Positions 24,896 to 33,022 of a DNA stretch of 64,000 bases are shown here, piece by piece. The notes beneath the pieces are model-generated. The model saw only the letters and a list, made by a program, of their open reading frames with translations, did no database searches and was not told where the DNA came from. Positions within the stretch are counted from its first letter, which is position 1; the number at the start of each line of letters is the position of its first letter. The position numbers and the translations under genes are program-made. Source of the DNA: Cellulophaga sp. HaHa_2_95 (GTDB taxonomy: Bacteria > Bacteroidota > Bacteroidia > Flavobacteriales > Flavobacteriaceae). The DNA lies in NCBI RefSeq assembly GCF_019278565.1, contig NZ_CP058988.1, positions 2,728,001 to 2,792,000 on the forward strand, read 5' to 3'.

Positions 24896-27352
24896 ATGAA
24901 TAACGAAGTTGAAAAGGCTATTTATATTGCAACACAAATTGCAGAAGAAAATCAGCATCAAAATTACACCGCTGCACATTTAATTAAAGCAGCTTTAAAT
25001 AGAGATTTATCGCTTTTGCGTAAACTCCATAATCTAGGTGTAGATGTTTATTTTGTTGAAGAATGGGCAGAAGTTAACATTGAACAAACCCCAAAAAGAT
25101 CTTCTAGAAATACAGAAGTAGAAGCAGATTCTGGTGTACAATTAGTATTTGTAGAAGCTGAAGATATCAAAGGGAAGCTTGGTAAGGATGAAGTTGATTT
25201 ATTGGTTTTATTCATTGCAGCAATAACGCCTGGCGTAGGCTTTAGTTTTGATCAATTAAAATCGCTCCCTGTTAGTCACAATCAACTTTTAGAAACTCAA
25301 AAAGGTACGGAAGGGAAAGTCAACCCTAAAATTAGTACTTCTGCAACTTCCTCTGAAGCAACAGATACTAGCGTGTTGACCAAATATACTTCAGATCTTG
25401 TAAAATTGGCCAGTGCTGGAGAATTTGCGCATATTATCAATAGAGATAAGGAATTAAAAAGTATTACCGAAATTTTAAGTAGAAAGTCGAAGCCTAACGT
25501 GATTATCCAAGGAGAATCGGGTGTTGGTAAATCTATTTTAATTAAAAATTTAGCAGTATTAATTGCTGAAAAGAAAATCGTAGATGTTTTACAAGAGGCT
25601 ACATTTTTAGAAATACACACTACCCTACTCTTATCTGGAGCTTCTTATAAAGGAGAAGTAGAAGATAGATTACAACAAATCTTTGAGCAAGCAAAATCCT
25701 ATACCATGCCTATTTTGGTCATGGATGATTTTCATGCCCTACTGCAAGATAATGCTACGAGCCAGGGAATATTAAATGTTATAAAATCTGAATTAAATAA
25801 AGGAGAAATTGTTCTTATTGGAGTCACTTCTCCAGAACATTTCCGAAAGCATATAGCATCTGATGATGCCTTAAGCAGACGTTTTGAATCGGTTAGTTTA
25901 GAAGAACCAGATACAGAAACTGCTTTTAGAATATTAAAAAATGTAGGGGAAACATTTAAAAAACACCACCAATTAGAAATTTCTGATGATACGTTAAAAG
26001 AATCTATTTTATTTTCTAAACGGTATTTAAAAGAAAAAAACCTTCCAGATTCTGCCCTAGATTTAGTAGATAGAACCATGGCGGCAGCGAAAGTATCGCA
26101 GCAATCACTACCTGCAGATGTAGAAGAGTTAAAAAATAAATTAGCCTTTTTAGAAAAGAAATCAGAAACCTTATCCGAAGAACAGCGCAAAGAGGAAATA
26201 GATTGGATCTACATAGAACTTAAGAATAAATTAGGGCCTATTATTATCGGGAAATATGATACAGAAGATTTATTGTCTTTTCCTTCCTATGCTGATAAAG
26301 TAGCTTATTTAACTACGATTCTAGAAGCTATTGAAGTGCATTCTACAAAAGAATTAACTGAAATCTTTGATGAAGATTTGGCAGCTGTTGTATCTAGTAT
26401 TACCGGCATACCTGCTGGAAAAGTACAAACACAAGAGCGCGAACGTCTCATGGAGATGGAAGCTACGCTTAAGAAACGTGTTATTGGTCAAGACCATGCG
26501 GTAAAAACAATTACAGAGGCTATAATAGAATCTAGGTCGGGGCTTTCTAAAGCAGGCCAACCAATTGGCTCTTTCTTTTTCTCTGGACCTACAGGGACAG
26601 GAAAAACAGAATTAGCAAAATCATTGGCAGAGTTTTTATTTAATGATGAAAGCGCTATTATTCGTTTTGACATGTCTGAATTTAAAGAAGAACATTCAGC
26701 GGCACTTTTATACGGTGCACCTCCGGGATATGTAGGGTATGAAGAAGGCGGTATGTTAGTAAATAAGATTAGACAAAAACCGTATTCTATAGTACTTTTT
26801 GATGAGATTGAAAAAGCACACCAGTCCGTTTTTGATGTATTCCTTCAAATTTTAGATGAAGGTAAACTTAGTGACCGTTTAGGTAAATTAGGCGATTTTT
26901 CTAATGCCGTAATTCTTTTTACTTCTAATATAGGATCAGAATTTATCGCAGAAAAAATTTCTGACGGAACCACACCCTCTTCTGATGAAATCTTAGAAAT
27001 AATGGCGCCATATTTTAGGCCAGAATTTCTAGGTAGAATCACAGAGATTATTCCCTTTGCCCCTATTTCAAAAGAAAATGCACCTCTTATTTTTGACTTA
27101 CATCTTAAAAAAGAATTGCTTGTTTTAGCAAATAAATTGGGAATTACACTTGATATTGATAAAGAAACAAAAGACTTTTTGTCCTTAGACGGTTTTTCAT
27201 CCACGTATGGTGTTAGGCCTTTAAAAGCGGTAATCCGAAACAAATTAAAAAGACCTTTGTCCCGTATGATTATCTCTGGTGAGATTACAGCACCACAAAC
27301 TGTAAAAATCAGCTTAAAAGACACGGTAGTTGTTTTTGAAGTAACCAAGTAA
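24896..27352 (+). CDS. tssH: T6SS sheath-recycling ATPase TssH/ClpV
   Basis: 818 aa AAA+ ATPase of the ClpB/ClpV type. Clp N-domain at ~1-140. First ATPase with Walker A G-E-S-G-V-G-K-S (~207) and Walker B I-L-V-M-D-D-F (~272); middle helical region (~395-450); second ATPase with G-P-T-G-T-G-K-T-E (~563) and V-L-F-D-E-I-E-K-A-H (~636). It unfolds contracted TssB/C sheath for reuse. Position inside the baseplate operon, not near general chaperone genes, supports ClpV over ClpB. All four nucleotide motifs look intact. Confidence 0.93.
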   Translation: MNNEVEKAIYIATQIAEENQHQNYTAAHLIKAALNRDLSLLRKLHNLGVDVYFVEEWAEVNIEQTPKRSSRNTEVEADSGVQLVFVEAEDIKGKLGKDEVDLLVLFIAAITPGVGFSFDQLKSLPVSHNQLLETQKGTEGKVNPKISTSATSSEATDTSVLTKYTSDLVKLASAGEFAHIINRDKELKSITEILSRKSKPNVIIQGESGVGKSILIKNLAVLIAEKKIVDVLQEATFLEIHTTLLLSGASYKGEVEDRLQQIFEQAKSYTMPILVMDDFHALLQDNATSQGILNVIKSELNKGEIVLIGVTSPEHFRKHIASDDALSRRFESVSLEEPDTETAFRILKNVGETFKKHHQLEISDDTLKESILFSKRYLKEKNLPDSALDLVDRTMAAAKVSQQSLPADVEELKNKLAFLEKKSETLSEEQRKEEIDWIYIELKNKLGPIIIGKYDTEDLLSFPSYADKVAYLTTILEAIEVHSTKELTEIFDEDLAAVVSSITGIPAGKVQTQERERLMEMEATLKKRVIGQDHAVKTITEAIIESRSGLSKAGQPIGSFFFSGPTGTGKTELAKSLAEFLFNDESAIIRFDMSEFKEEHSAALLYGAPPGYVGYEEGGMLVNKIRQKPYSIVLFDEIEKAHQSVFDVFLQILDEGKLSDRLGKLGDFSNAVILFTSNIGSEFIAEKISDGTTPSSDEILEIMAPYFRPEFLGRITEIIPFAPISKENAPLIFDLHLKKELLVLANKLGITLDIDKETKDFLSLDGFSSTYGVRPLKAVIRNKLKRPLSRMIISGEITAPQTVKISLKDTVVVFEVTK

Positions 27353-27363
27353 AACTAGGCTAA

Positions 27364-27795
27364 ATGGCAAAACAGTACTACGAAGCTCCTTTTGATTTTA
27401 AGCGTTTTTTTGAGAAGAAAGAACTTCGAAAAATAACGCTACAAGAATCTATATCACAATTTATAAGCATCATTATAACTACCTATTTTGAAGAATATGT
27501 TTTTGATGAAGGCTTTGGTAGTGAAATATGGGAGACAGATTTTGACCTGTTAGTAAATGCTAATGTTTTAAAAGAGCAAATTAAAAGATCGCTTACCAAT
27601 CAAATAGAAACCTATGAAAAGCGATTAGGCAATACAAATCTGACCATTAATTTGCAAGAAAGTGTCTCTGAAAATTCTAATAAAGTACGATTGAAAAAAT
27701 ATCTAAATATTACAATTACAGGAACATTATTAAAAACCAACGAACCGTATTATTTTAGTGGAGATTATTATTTAGCACCACTATCTTATAAGTAA
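27364..27795 (+). CDS. tssE: T6SS baseplate wedge protein TssE (gp25-like)
   Basis: 143 aa, related in layout to phage T4 gp25: an N-terminal helix, a central strand-helix region with L-K-E-Q-I-K-R-S-L and I-E-T-Y-E-K-R-L, and a last beta hairpin ending I-T-G-T-L-L. The E-K-R-L segment corresponds to the conserved E-P-R-L region of gp25/TssE. It sits 11 bp after tssH and 14 bp before tssF. Role: starts sheath assembly at the baseplate. Confidence 0.85.
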   Translation: MAKQYYEAPFDFKRFFEKKELRKITLQESISQFISIIITTYFEEYVFDEGFGSEIWETDFDLLVNANVLKEQIKRSLTNQIETYEKRLGNTNLTINLQESVSENSNKVRLKKYLNITITGTLLKTNEPYYFSGDYYLAPLSYK

Positions 27796-27809
27796 ACACA
27801 TACTCCTGA

Positions 27810-29672
27810 ATGAAATCATTAAGTAAAGAAGAAATAAAAGAACGGTTAATTAGAAGGGCTGCCGATACCTGGGGAATGGATGAAATGGAAATTGAATATT
27901 CCCTTGATCCAATTGTCAGTATACTTTTTGATGCTTGTGCGCATGAATTTGAACGTATTTCAGATACTATAAAATCTAGTAGAACAAGAATTACGGAGCG
28001 CTTGGTAGATTTACTAACGCCCCAAGTTTCTGTAACCGCTAGGCCTGCTCATGCCGTAATGCACGCATTGCCAATAGATAGTACTCTTAATATTAATGAA
28101 CGTTCAGAATTTTACCACCGAAAGAGAATGCCAATTTTCAGGGAGAATGGTAAAAACGATTTTGAAGATTTTTTCTTTGCTCCTGCAGGAGATTTTAAAA
28201 TTAGCAATTGCAGTTTAGACTATATCGCCTATCCAGAAAAAATTGCTTCACATAAAAACCACCGGAACATACCTTTTATTCTCAAAGAGAATTTTGTGGG
28301 CGCTGCAGATGGTTCTAGTATTTATTTAGGAATAAAACCAGATGATGAAGTAACGTCTATCCAAGACTTACTTTGTTATTTTGATTTGCTTAATTTTTCT
28401 CAAAAAAATGTATTAACACACCAATTAGGCTTATCTAAATGGTCTTTAAATGGTAACCCATTAGAGGTGGTCAACGGGTACAATGAATTAGAATTCGCTG
28501 GGCAAGATTTAAATACCTATATCAATGAGTCTATACAGAGTAAGATTAAGTTCTACGAGAATTATGTAAAAGAATTTTACCAGGATCATTTTTATACGAT
28601 TACAGATGCTATTGATGTAAAGAGTAATTTAAGAGACTATCCAGAAGATTTTGAGACGTTTTTAAGTGAGAAAGATTTAAAAGAATTTAAAACACCACTA
28701 TTGTGGATCAAGATTTCTTTTTCTTCTATTGTATCTAGTCAGATGCTAGATAATTTACATTGCCATATCAATTGTTTTCCTGTGTTGAATAAAAAACGAC
28801 ATGAAACCAATAGACGCTTAAAACCGTATTTCAACATTTTACCACTAGAGGTCGATGGAGATTTCTTTTTTGATGTGCAAGATATAAAAGGCGATAGTGG
28901 AAACACGTATTTTATTCAAGATCGAAAAAAAGAAGACACCTCTACCAGTACACAGGCATATCTGCGTTTTGGTGGCGTATCTCGTTTTGATGAGCGTGAT
29001 GCTTCAGAACTTTTAAATTACACCATAGATTTGCTTAAAGAAGATAGTATTGCTTTCAATGCTATGAATGATGATTTTATCAATACCAATTTAAAAGATC
29101 TTAAACAGATAATTTCTAGAATTGATCAACAGATAGAATTAAGAGATTTTACTAAAAATAAAATTCCATACCTAGTCATCAATAAAAATAGCATTAATAA
29201 AAATAAAGATCAATTTGTTTTTACTAATTATTGGAGCACAGCAGGTGATAAAGCAAATAAAATAAACCCATACGTACAATTAGTACAGTATTCGGGTACA
29301 GCTTTCTCTACAAACTCTTTAACCTTTATTACTGGTACTATTGGTGGTAAAGACGAACCGAATGCCAGTGAAAAAATATATGCCTACAGGGAACATATTC
29401 TTTCTAAAGGAAAAATAATTACGCGACAAGATATTATTCAACATTGCTTTGGCATTTTTAAAGATAGTATTACCAAAGTAACTATAGAAAAAGGTGTTGT
29501 TGTTGCATTAGATGAAGGTGTTGGGTATACGCCAACTACAGATGTATACATTACCAAGCATGAAGATGCCGTATATGATGAAGAAAGTTGGGAACACTTA
29601 AAGAAAGAAGTACTTATAGGGCTCCAATCAAGGTCTGCGAATGTGCTTCCTTTCCGTGTTTTTTATAGCTAA
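27810..29672 (+). CDS. tssF: T6SS baseplate subunit TssF
   Basis: 620 aa, typical TssF length. The N-terminal region D-P-I-V-S-I-L-F-D-A-C-A-H-E-F-E-R-I and L-V-D-L-L-T-P-Q-V-S (~30-75) is a clear TssF signature. The middle has W-I-K-I-S-F and the C-terminus the R-Q-D-I-I-Q-H-C-F segment found in gpJ/gp6-like baseplate proteins. Last gene of the core operon; 96 bp with a promoter candidate separate it from vgrG. Confidence 0.9.
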   Translation: MKSLSKEEIKERLIRRAADTWGMDEMEIEYSLDPIVSILFDACAHEFERISDTIKSSRTRITERLVDLLTPQVSVTARPAHAVMHALPIDSTLNINERSEFYHRKRMPIFRENGKNDFEDFFFAPAGDFKISNCSLDYIAYPEKIASHKNHRNIPFILKENFVGAADGSSIYLGIKPDDEVTSIQDLLCYFDLLNFSQKNVLTHQLGLSKWSLNGNPLEVVNGYNELEFAGQDLNTYINESIQSKIKFYENYVKEFYQDHFYTITDAIDVKSNLRDYPEDFETFLSEKDLKEFKTPLLWIKISFSSIVSSQMLDNLHCHINCFPVLNKKRHETNRRLKPYFNILPLEVDGDFFFDVQDIKGDSGNTYFIQDRKKEDTSTSTQAYLRFGGVSRFDERDASELLNYTIDLLKEDSIAFNAMNDDFINTNLKDLKQIISRIDQQIELRDFTKNKIPYLVINKNSINKNKDQFVFTNYWSTAGDKANKINPYVQLVQYSGTAFSTNSLTFITGTIGGKDEPNASEKIYAYREHILSKGKIITRQDIIQHCFGIFKDSITKVTIEKGVVVALDEGVGYTPTTDVYITKHEDAVYDEESWEHLKKEVLIGLQSRSANVLPFRVFYS

Positions 29673-29717
29673 TAATCTATAATTTATATTGTAATTCATC
29701 GAAATACGGGTGTATTT

Positions 29718-29749
29718 TTTGTTAAGCTCGTTGATTGTGTCTATTTTAA
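29718..29749 (+). promoter_or_regulatory. Promoter candidate for vgrG operon
   Basis: TTTG at 29718-29721 and TATTTTAA at 29742-29749, spaced 20 bp. The second box is close to TAnnTTTG. It sits 20 bp before the vgrG ATG, in a gap that otherwise holds nothing. Confidence 0.4.
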
Positions 29750-29768
29750 CGTTTTAAATTCTACAGCC

Positions 29769-31580
29769 ATGCCTAAAATGATTACCCCAGTGCTTATTAT
29801 CGATGGAGAACGTTTTCTTCCTAAATCTGGTTATAAGGTTTCTATAGAACAATCCATGGGTACCCACAGCTCTTTTAGTGTGGTTTTTCAAACCAATGCT
29901 ACCGAAGGGTACGGCGGTACACTCATGAATAATTCTATTAATTATTCAGGTAAAAAAATATCTATAGGCGTTAATGATGGCGAATTAGAATATGTGGGGA
30001 TTATTACTTCGGTAGCCTTACAAAAAGGTATTGGTGCCTCTGGCGCTATTGTGCTATCAGGACAGGGAGCTAGTATTTTACTCTCACGCTCCGTACAATG
30101 TTTTAGCTATGAAGAAGGTTCTTCTTTTAGCCAAGTAGTGAGTGATACCTTTAACGGACATTCCACTGACCTTCTTAAAATGGAAATAGGAAGTGGTACT
30201 AATATTCGTTTGCCTTATACCGTACAATACAACGAATCCGACTTTTCCTTCTTGCAACGTATGTGTGCACGTTATGGCGTATGGATGTATGACAATGGTA
30301 GAACCTTTTGCGTAGGACGTACGGGAGATAAACAATTTAGCGGGGTTTATGGTCAGGATATTCAAACCTTTGGCCTCTCCACTACCCTACAGTCCCAAAA
30401 TAGCGGCTTTACTTCTAAAGATTGGGTCAATGATAGCGAATTAGAATCAGTTTCCTCATCCTACAGCGCACAAAGTGGTCATATGTATGCCGGGCATGTA
30501 AAAAATGAATCTGAGGGTTTATTTGCCAAGAAAGAAAACTATTCTTGGAATCACAACCAGAATGAATATAGCGGACAACAAGGTTTAGACCATGTAGCAA
30601 AAGTAGATACCTTATCTAAAGCTGCGAATATGATTATTGCCAACGGATCTTCAGAGATTGTAGGTTTACGTGTGGGTGATAATTTGACCATTGAAGGCGT
30701 TAGTTTTTCTGACAAAACGCGTAGAGATGCGTTTGGATCCTATATGGTTACCAAAGTAGCGCACCGTTTTGATCACAGTGGTAATTATGAGAATCATTTT
30801 GAAGGGGTACCAGAAGGCACAGAACACCCACATTACAGTGCGGTATTTGCCACTCCCTCTGCAGAAGAACAACGTGGTGTTGTTTTAGATAACAATGACC
30901 CTGATGGTTTAGGACGTATAAAAGTACAGTTCGGTTGGCAACGAAGAATGGGCACCTCTACCCCATGGATAAAAATGAATACCCCATACGGTGGTAACGG
31001 CAAAGGCTTTTATTTTATTCCTGAACTGGATGAAGAAGTACTCGTAGGTTTTGAAAATAACAATCCAGAAAAACCCTATGTTTTGAGTGCTGGTTATAAT
31101 AGCAGTGCCAAAAGTGGTGTTGCAGATGCGGAAAACAACATAAAAGCGATCATGACACGCAGTGGGCATATTATTGAATTAAATGATACTGATGGTGGGG
31201 AGATGATTACGATTAAGGATAAGAATGAGAATGTTTTTCAGATTGATACGGTGAATAACGACGTTACCATTAATGCCAATAATAATGTAAATATCAATGC
31301 GGTAGAAAGTATAAAGCTTTCTGCTAAAAATATAGAATTAAAAGCACAAGAAGATATTGTTTCTCAAGCTGGAAAAAACATTGTAAGTACAGCTAGTGAA
31401 AATTACAATATTACAGCCAAAAATAAAAACGAAATAATTAGTGAATCAATAAAGCTACAATCCAAATTGCATGAAAATATTTCTGAAGAAATAAATATTA
31501 GTAGCACCTCAAAGGATATGATACTGTTTTCTCAAAAGTCGGTGGATATTCAAAGTAATGAAAAAGTGAAATTATTTTAA
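29769..31580 (+). CDS. vgrG: T6SS spike protein VgrG (TssI)
   Basis: 603 aa. A gp27-like N-terminal domain to about residue 350 (I-E-Q-S-M-G, S-D-F-S-F-L-Q-R, Y-G-V-W-M-Y), a gp5 OB-fold segment (~358-440: D-P-D-G-L-G-R-I-K-V, W-I-K-M-N-T, G-F-Y-F-I-P-E-L-D-E-E-V) and a C-terminal triple-helix spike (~460-603) with short Asn/Ile-rich repeats. No toxin domain follows the spike, so cargo is probably carried by the downstream genes. First gene of a four-gene delivery module. Confidence 0.93.
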   Translation: MPKMITPVLIIDGERFLPKSGYKVSIEQSMGTHSSFSVVFQTNATEGYGGTLMNNSINYSGKKISIGVNDGELEYVGIITSVALQKGIGASGAIVLSGQGASILLSRSVQCFSYEEGSSFSQVVSDTFNGHSTDLLKMEIGSGTNIRLPYTVQYNESDFSFLQRMCARYGVWMYDNGRTFCVGRTGDKQFSGVYGQDIQTFGLSTTLQSQNSGFTSKDWVNDSELESVSSSYSAQSGHMYAGHVKNESEGLFAKKENYSWNHNQNEYSGQQGLDHVAKVDTLSKAANMIIANGSSEIVGLRVGDNLTIEGVSFSDKTRRDAFGSYMVTKVAHRFDHSGNYENHFEGVPEGTEHPHYSAVFATPSAEEQRGVVLDNNDPDGLGRIKVQFGWQRRMGTSTPWIKMNTPYGGNGKGFYFIPELDEEVLVGFENNNPEKPYVLSAGYNSSAKSGVADAENNIKAIMTRSGHIIELNDTDGGEMITIKDKNENVFQIDTVNNDVTINANNNVNINAVESIKLSAKNIELKAQEDIVSQAGKNIVSTASENYNITAKNKNEIISESIKLQSKLHENISEEINISSTSKDMILFSQKSVDIQSNEKVKLF

Positions 31581-31587
31581 TTAATTC

Positions 31588-32517
31588 GTGATATTGGAAA
31601 ATTCTGTAGCTTTTGCTCCCAATCATAGTTTAGTCTTAAATCCTTATAATATGAAAAGGGTTTATGGTATTACTATTGTATTTGAAAAAACAGGAGAAGA
31701 AAAACAAAGCTTACGATTTGAAATAGAAGTGATTAGTAAAAAGGATGAAAAAACTAAAAAATGGTTATTTCAGTTTGATAAAAGAAATGAATTTATAAAC
31801 AATAGAAAGCCCGATTTAATTGCTGAAAAAGTAGCTTTGGAATGTGGTAAAGTAATGTATCCTCTCCAGATTGAAGTTGGAAACAATTGGTCTACAAAAG
31901 TGGTGAAAAGTAGAAAATTAGCAATATCCCAATTAAAGGAGTTGGAAGAAAAGACGAAAATGATATATAGGAGTTCTTTTATCGATACTTATTTTTTAAA
32001 GACTTGGGAAACAGTTAATGATCCTGAAAAATATCTAAGGGCCATTGAACAAAATATGTTTTTATCCTTTTTCTTTGCACCACTATATTTACAATATAAT
32101 GCTTTAGATGATACTGCAGAAACCATTATGAATCTGCCTATAGTACCTTTTTCTAAACCTATAGAATATTCTATAAAACAAAAAGTATCTCCTAAACAGA
32201 CTAGATTTAACACTGTAACGGTCAGTCAAAAAGGCTCTATTACTGATAAAAGAACTCAGAAAGATATTTCAAATGGATTTGACGAACCTATTTTTATAGG
32301 CAAAGGCCAGTCAAAGAGCTTAAAGGGAGAGTTTGTTTCAAAATACGAGCTCCACTCCACCACAAACATTATTCATTCCCTAACTGCTGAAGCTGACATC
32401 AGTCTCGAAAACAGTAAAAAGTTAGCTTTTCAAATACAAGCTTATTATTTACCTGAGAGAGATAAAATAGCGGCCCAAAGTAAATTTATAAATTTAACAG
32501 AACTAAAACAGCGTTAA
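31588..32517 (+). CDS. Unknown protein in adaptor position after VgrG
   Basis: 309 aa, start GTG at 31588, 7 bp after vgrG. No signal peptide or membrane segment, and no family recognised. N-terminal half mixed alpha/beta with many Lys/Glu; a middle hydrophobic helix pair (~145-185, L-S-F-F-F-A-P-L-Y-L); C-terminal half beta-rich. It lies between vgrG and the PAAR-like gene with almost no gaps, where T6SS loci often encode an effector adaptor or chaperone. That role is inferred only. It could also be a structural spike partner special to Bacteroidota. Confidence 0.6.
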   Translation: MILENSVAFAPNHSLVLNPYNMKRVYGITIVFEKTGEEKQSLRFEIEVISKKDEKTKKWLFQFDKRNEFINNRKPDLIAEKVALECGKVMYPLQIEVGNNWSTKVVKSRKLAISQLKELEEKTKMIYRSSFIDTYFLKTWETVNDPEKYLRAIEQNMFLSFFFAPLYLQYNALDDTAETIMNLPIVPFSKPIEYSIKQKVSPKQTRFNTVTVSQKGSITDKRTQKDISNGFDEPIFIGKGQSKSLKGEFVSKYELHSTTNIIHSLTAEADISLENSKKLAFQIQAYYLPERDKIAAQSKFINLTELKQR

Positions 32518-32518
32518 T

Positions 32519-33019
32519 ATGGCGAGTGATAAATCTTTAGTGTGTCAAGGCGCTATGGCTCAATGCCAGCAAGGCTTTGTTCCTGATCTCTTAAAAGTGC
32601 TCAGTCAGAAAAAATATTATATTAATGATCAAGCTGGTAGTGATAAATTAATTGGAAATACAATGGATTTAGGTATACCGTTTGAAGCGGGAACTTTTGG
32701 ACAATGTAAATTACAACCTACTGGAAGTAGTTTTATGCCATGCATTCCAAATATAATTCAATGGGATGGGGCCTATGAAAAAGTAGAATTGGCAAACGGA
32801 GGTCAAATATTGACAAAAACAAGTAAAGCCATTTGTGCCATTGCAGGAAGTGCTGTTATAGAGTTTATGACAACAGGACAAATGGGAGCTCCTTCGGTAA
32901 CTAATTTTGAAGAAGTTAGTCAACAAATGCATCAACAACTTAATCCATTAATAAATATGGAAAAAGTTTTGAAAAAAAATCCTTTAGAGGGAATTGAAAT
33001 AATATCAAAAAATTTTTAA
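32519..33019 (+). CDS. PAAR-like spike-tip protein (DUF4280)
   Basis: 166 aa. The first ~120 residues fit the DUF4280 PAAR-like domain: V-C-Q-G-A-M-A-Q-C early, N-T-M-D-L-G-I-P-F, F-G-Q-C and P-C-I-P-N, then T-K-T-S-K-A-I-C. Cys replace His at the usual metal-site spacing. A short helical tail (~125-166) follows. PAAR proteins cap VgrG and carry effectors. ATG lies 1 bp after the preceding stop, and the effector candidate starts 3 bp after its own stop, so tight coupling is likely. Confidence 0.85.
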   Translation: MASDKSLVCQGAMAQCQQGFVPDLLKVLSQKKYYINDQAGSDKLIGNTMDLGIPFEAGTFGQCKLQPTGSSFMPCIPNIIQWDGAYEKVELANGGQILTKTSKAICAIAGSAVIEFMTTGQMGAPSVTNFEEVSQQMHQQLNPLINMEKVLKKNPLEGIEIISKNF

Positions 33020-33022
33020 TTT

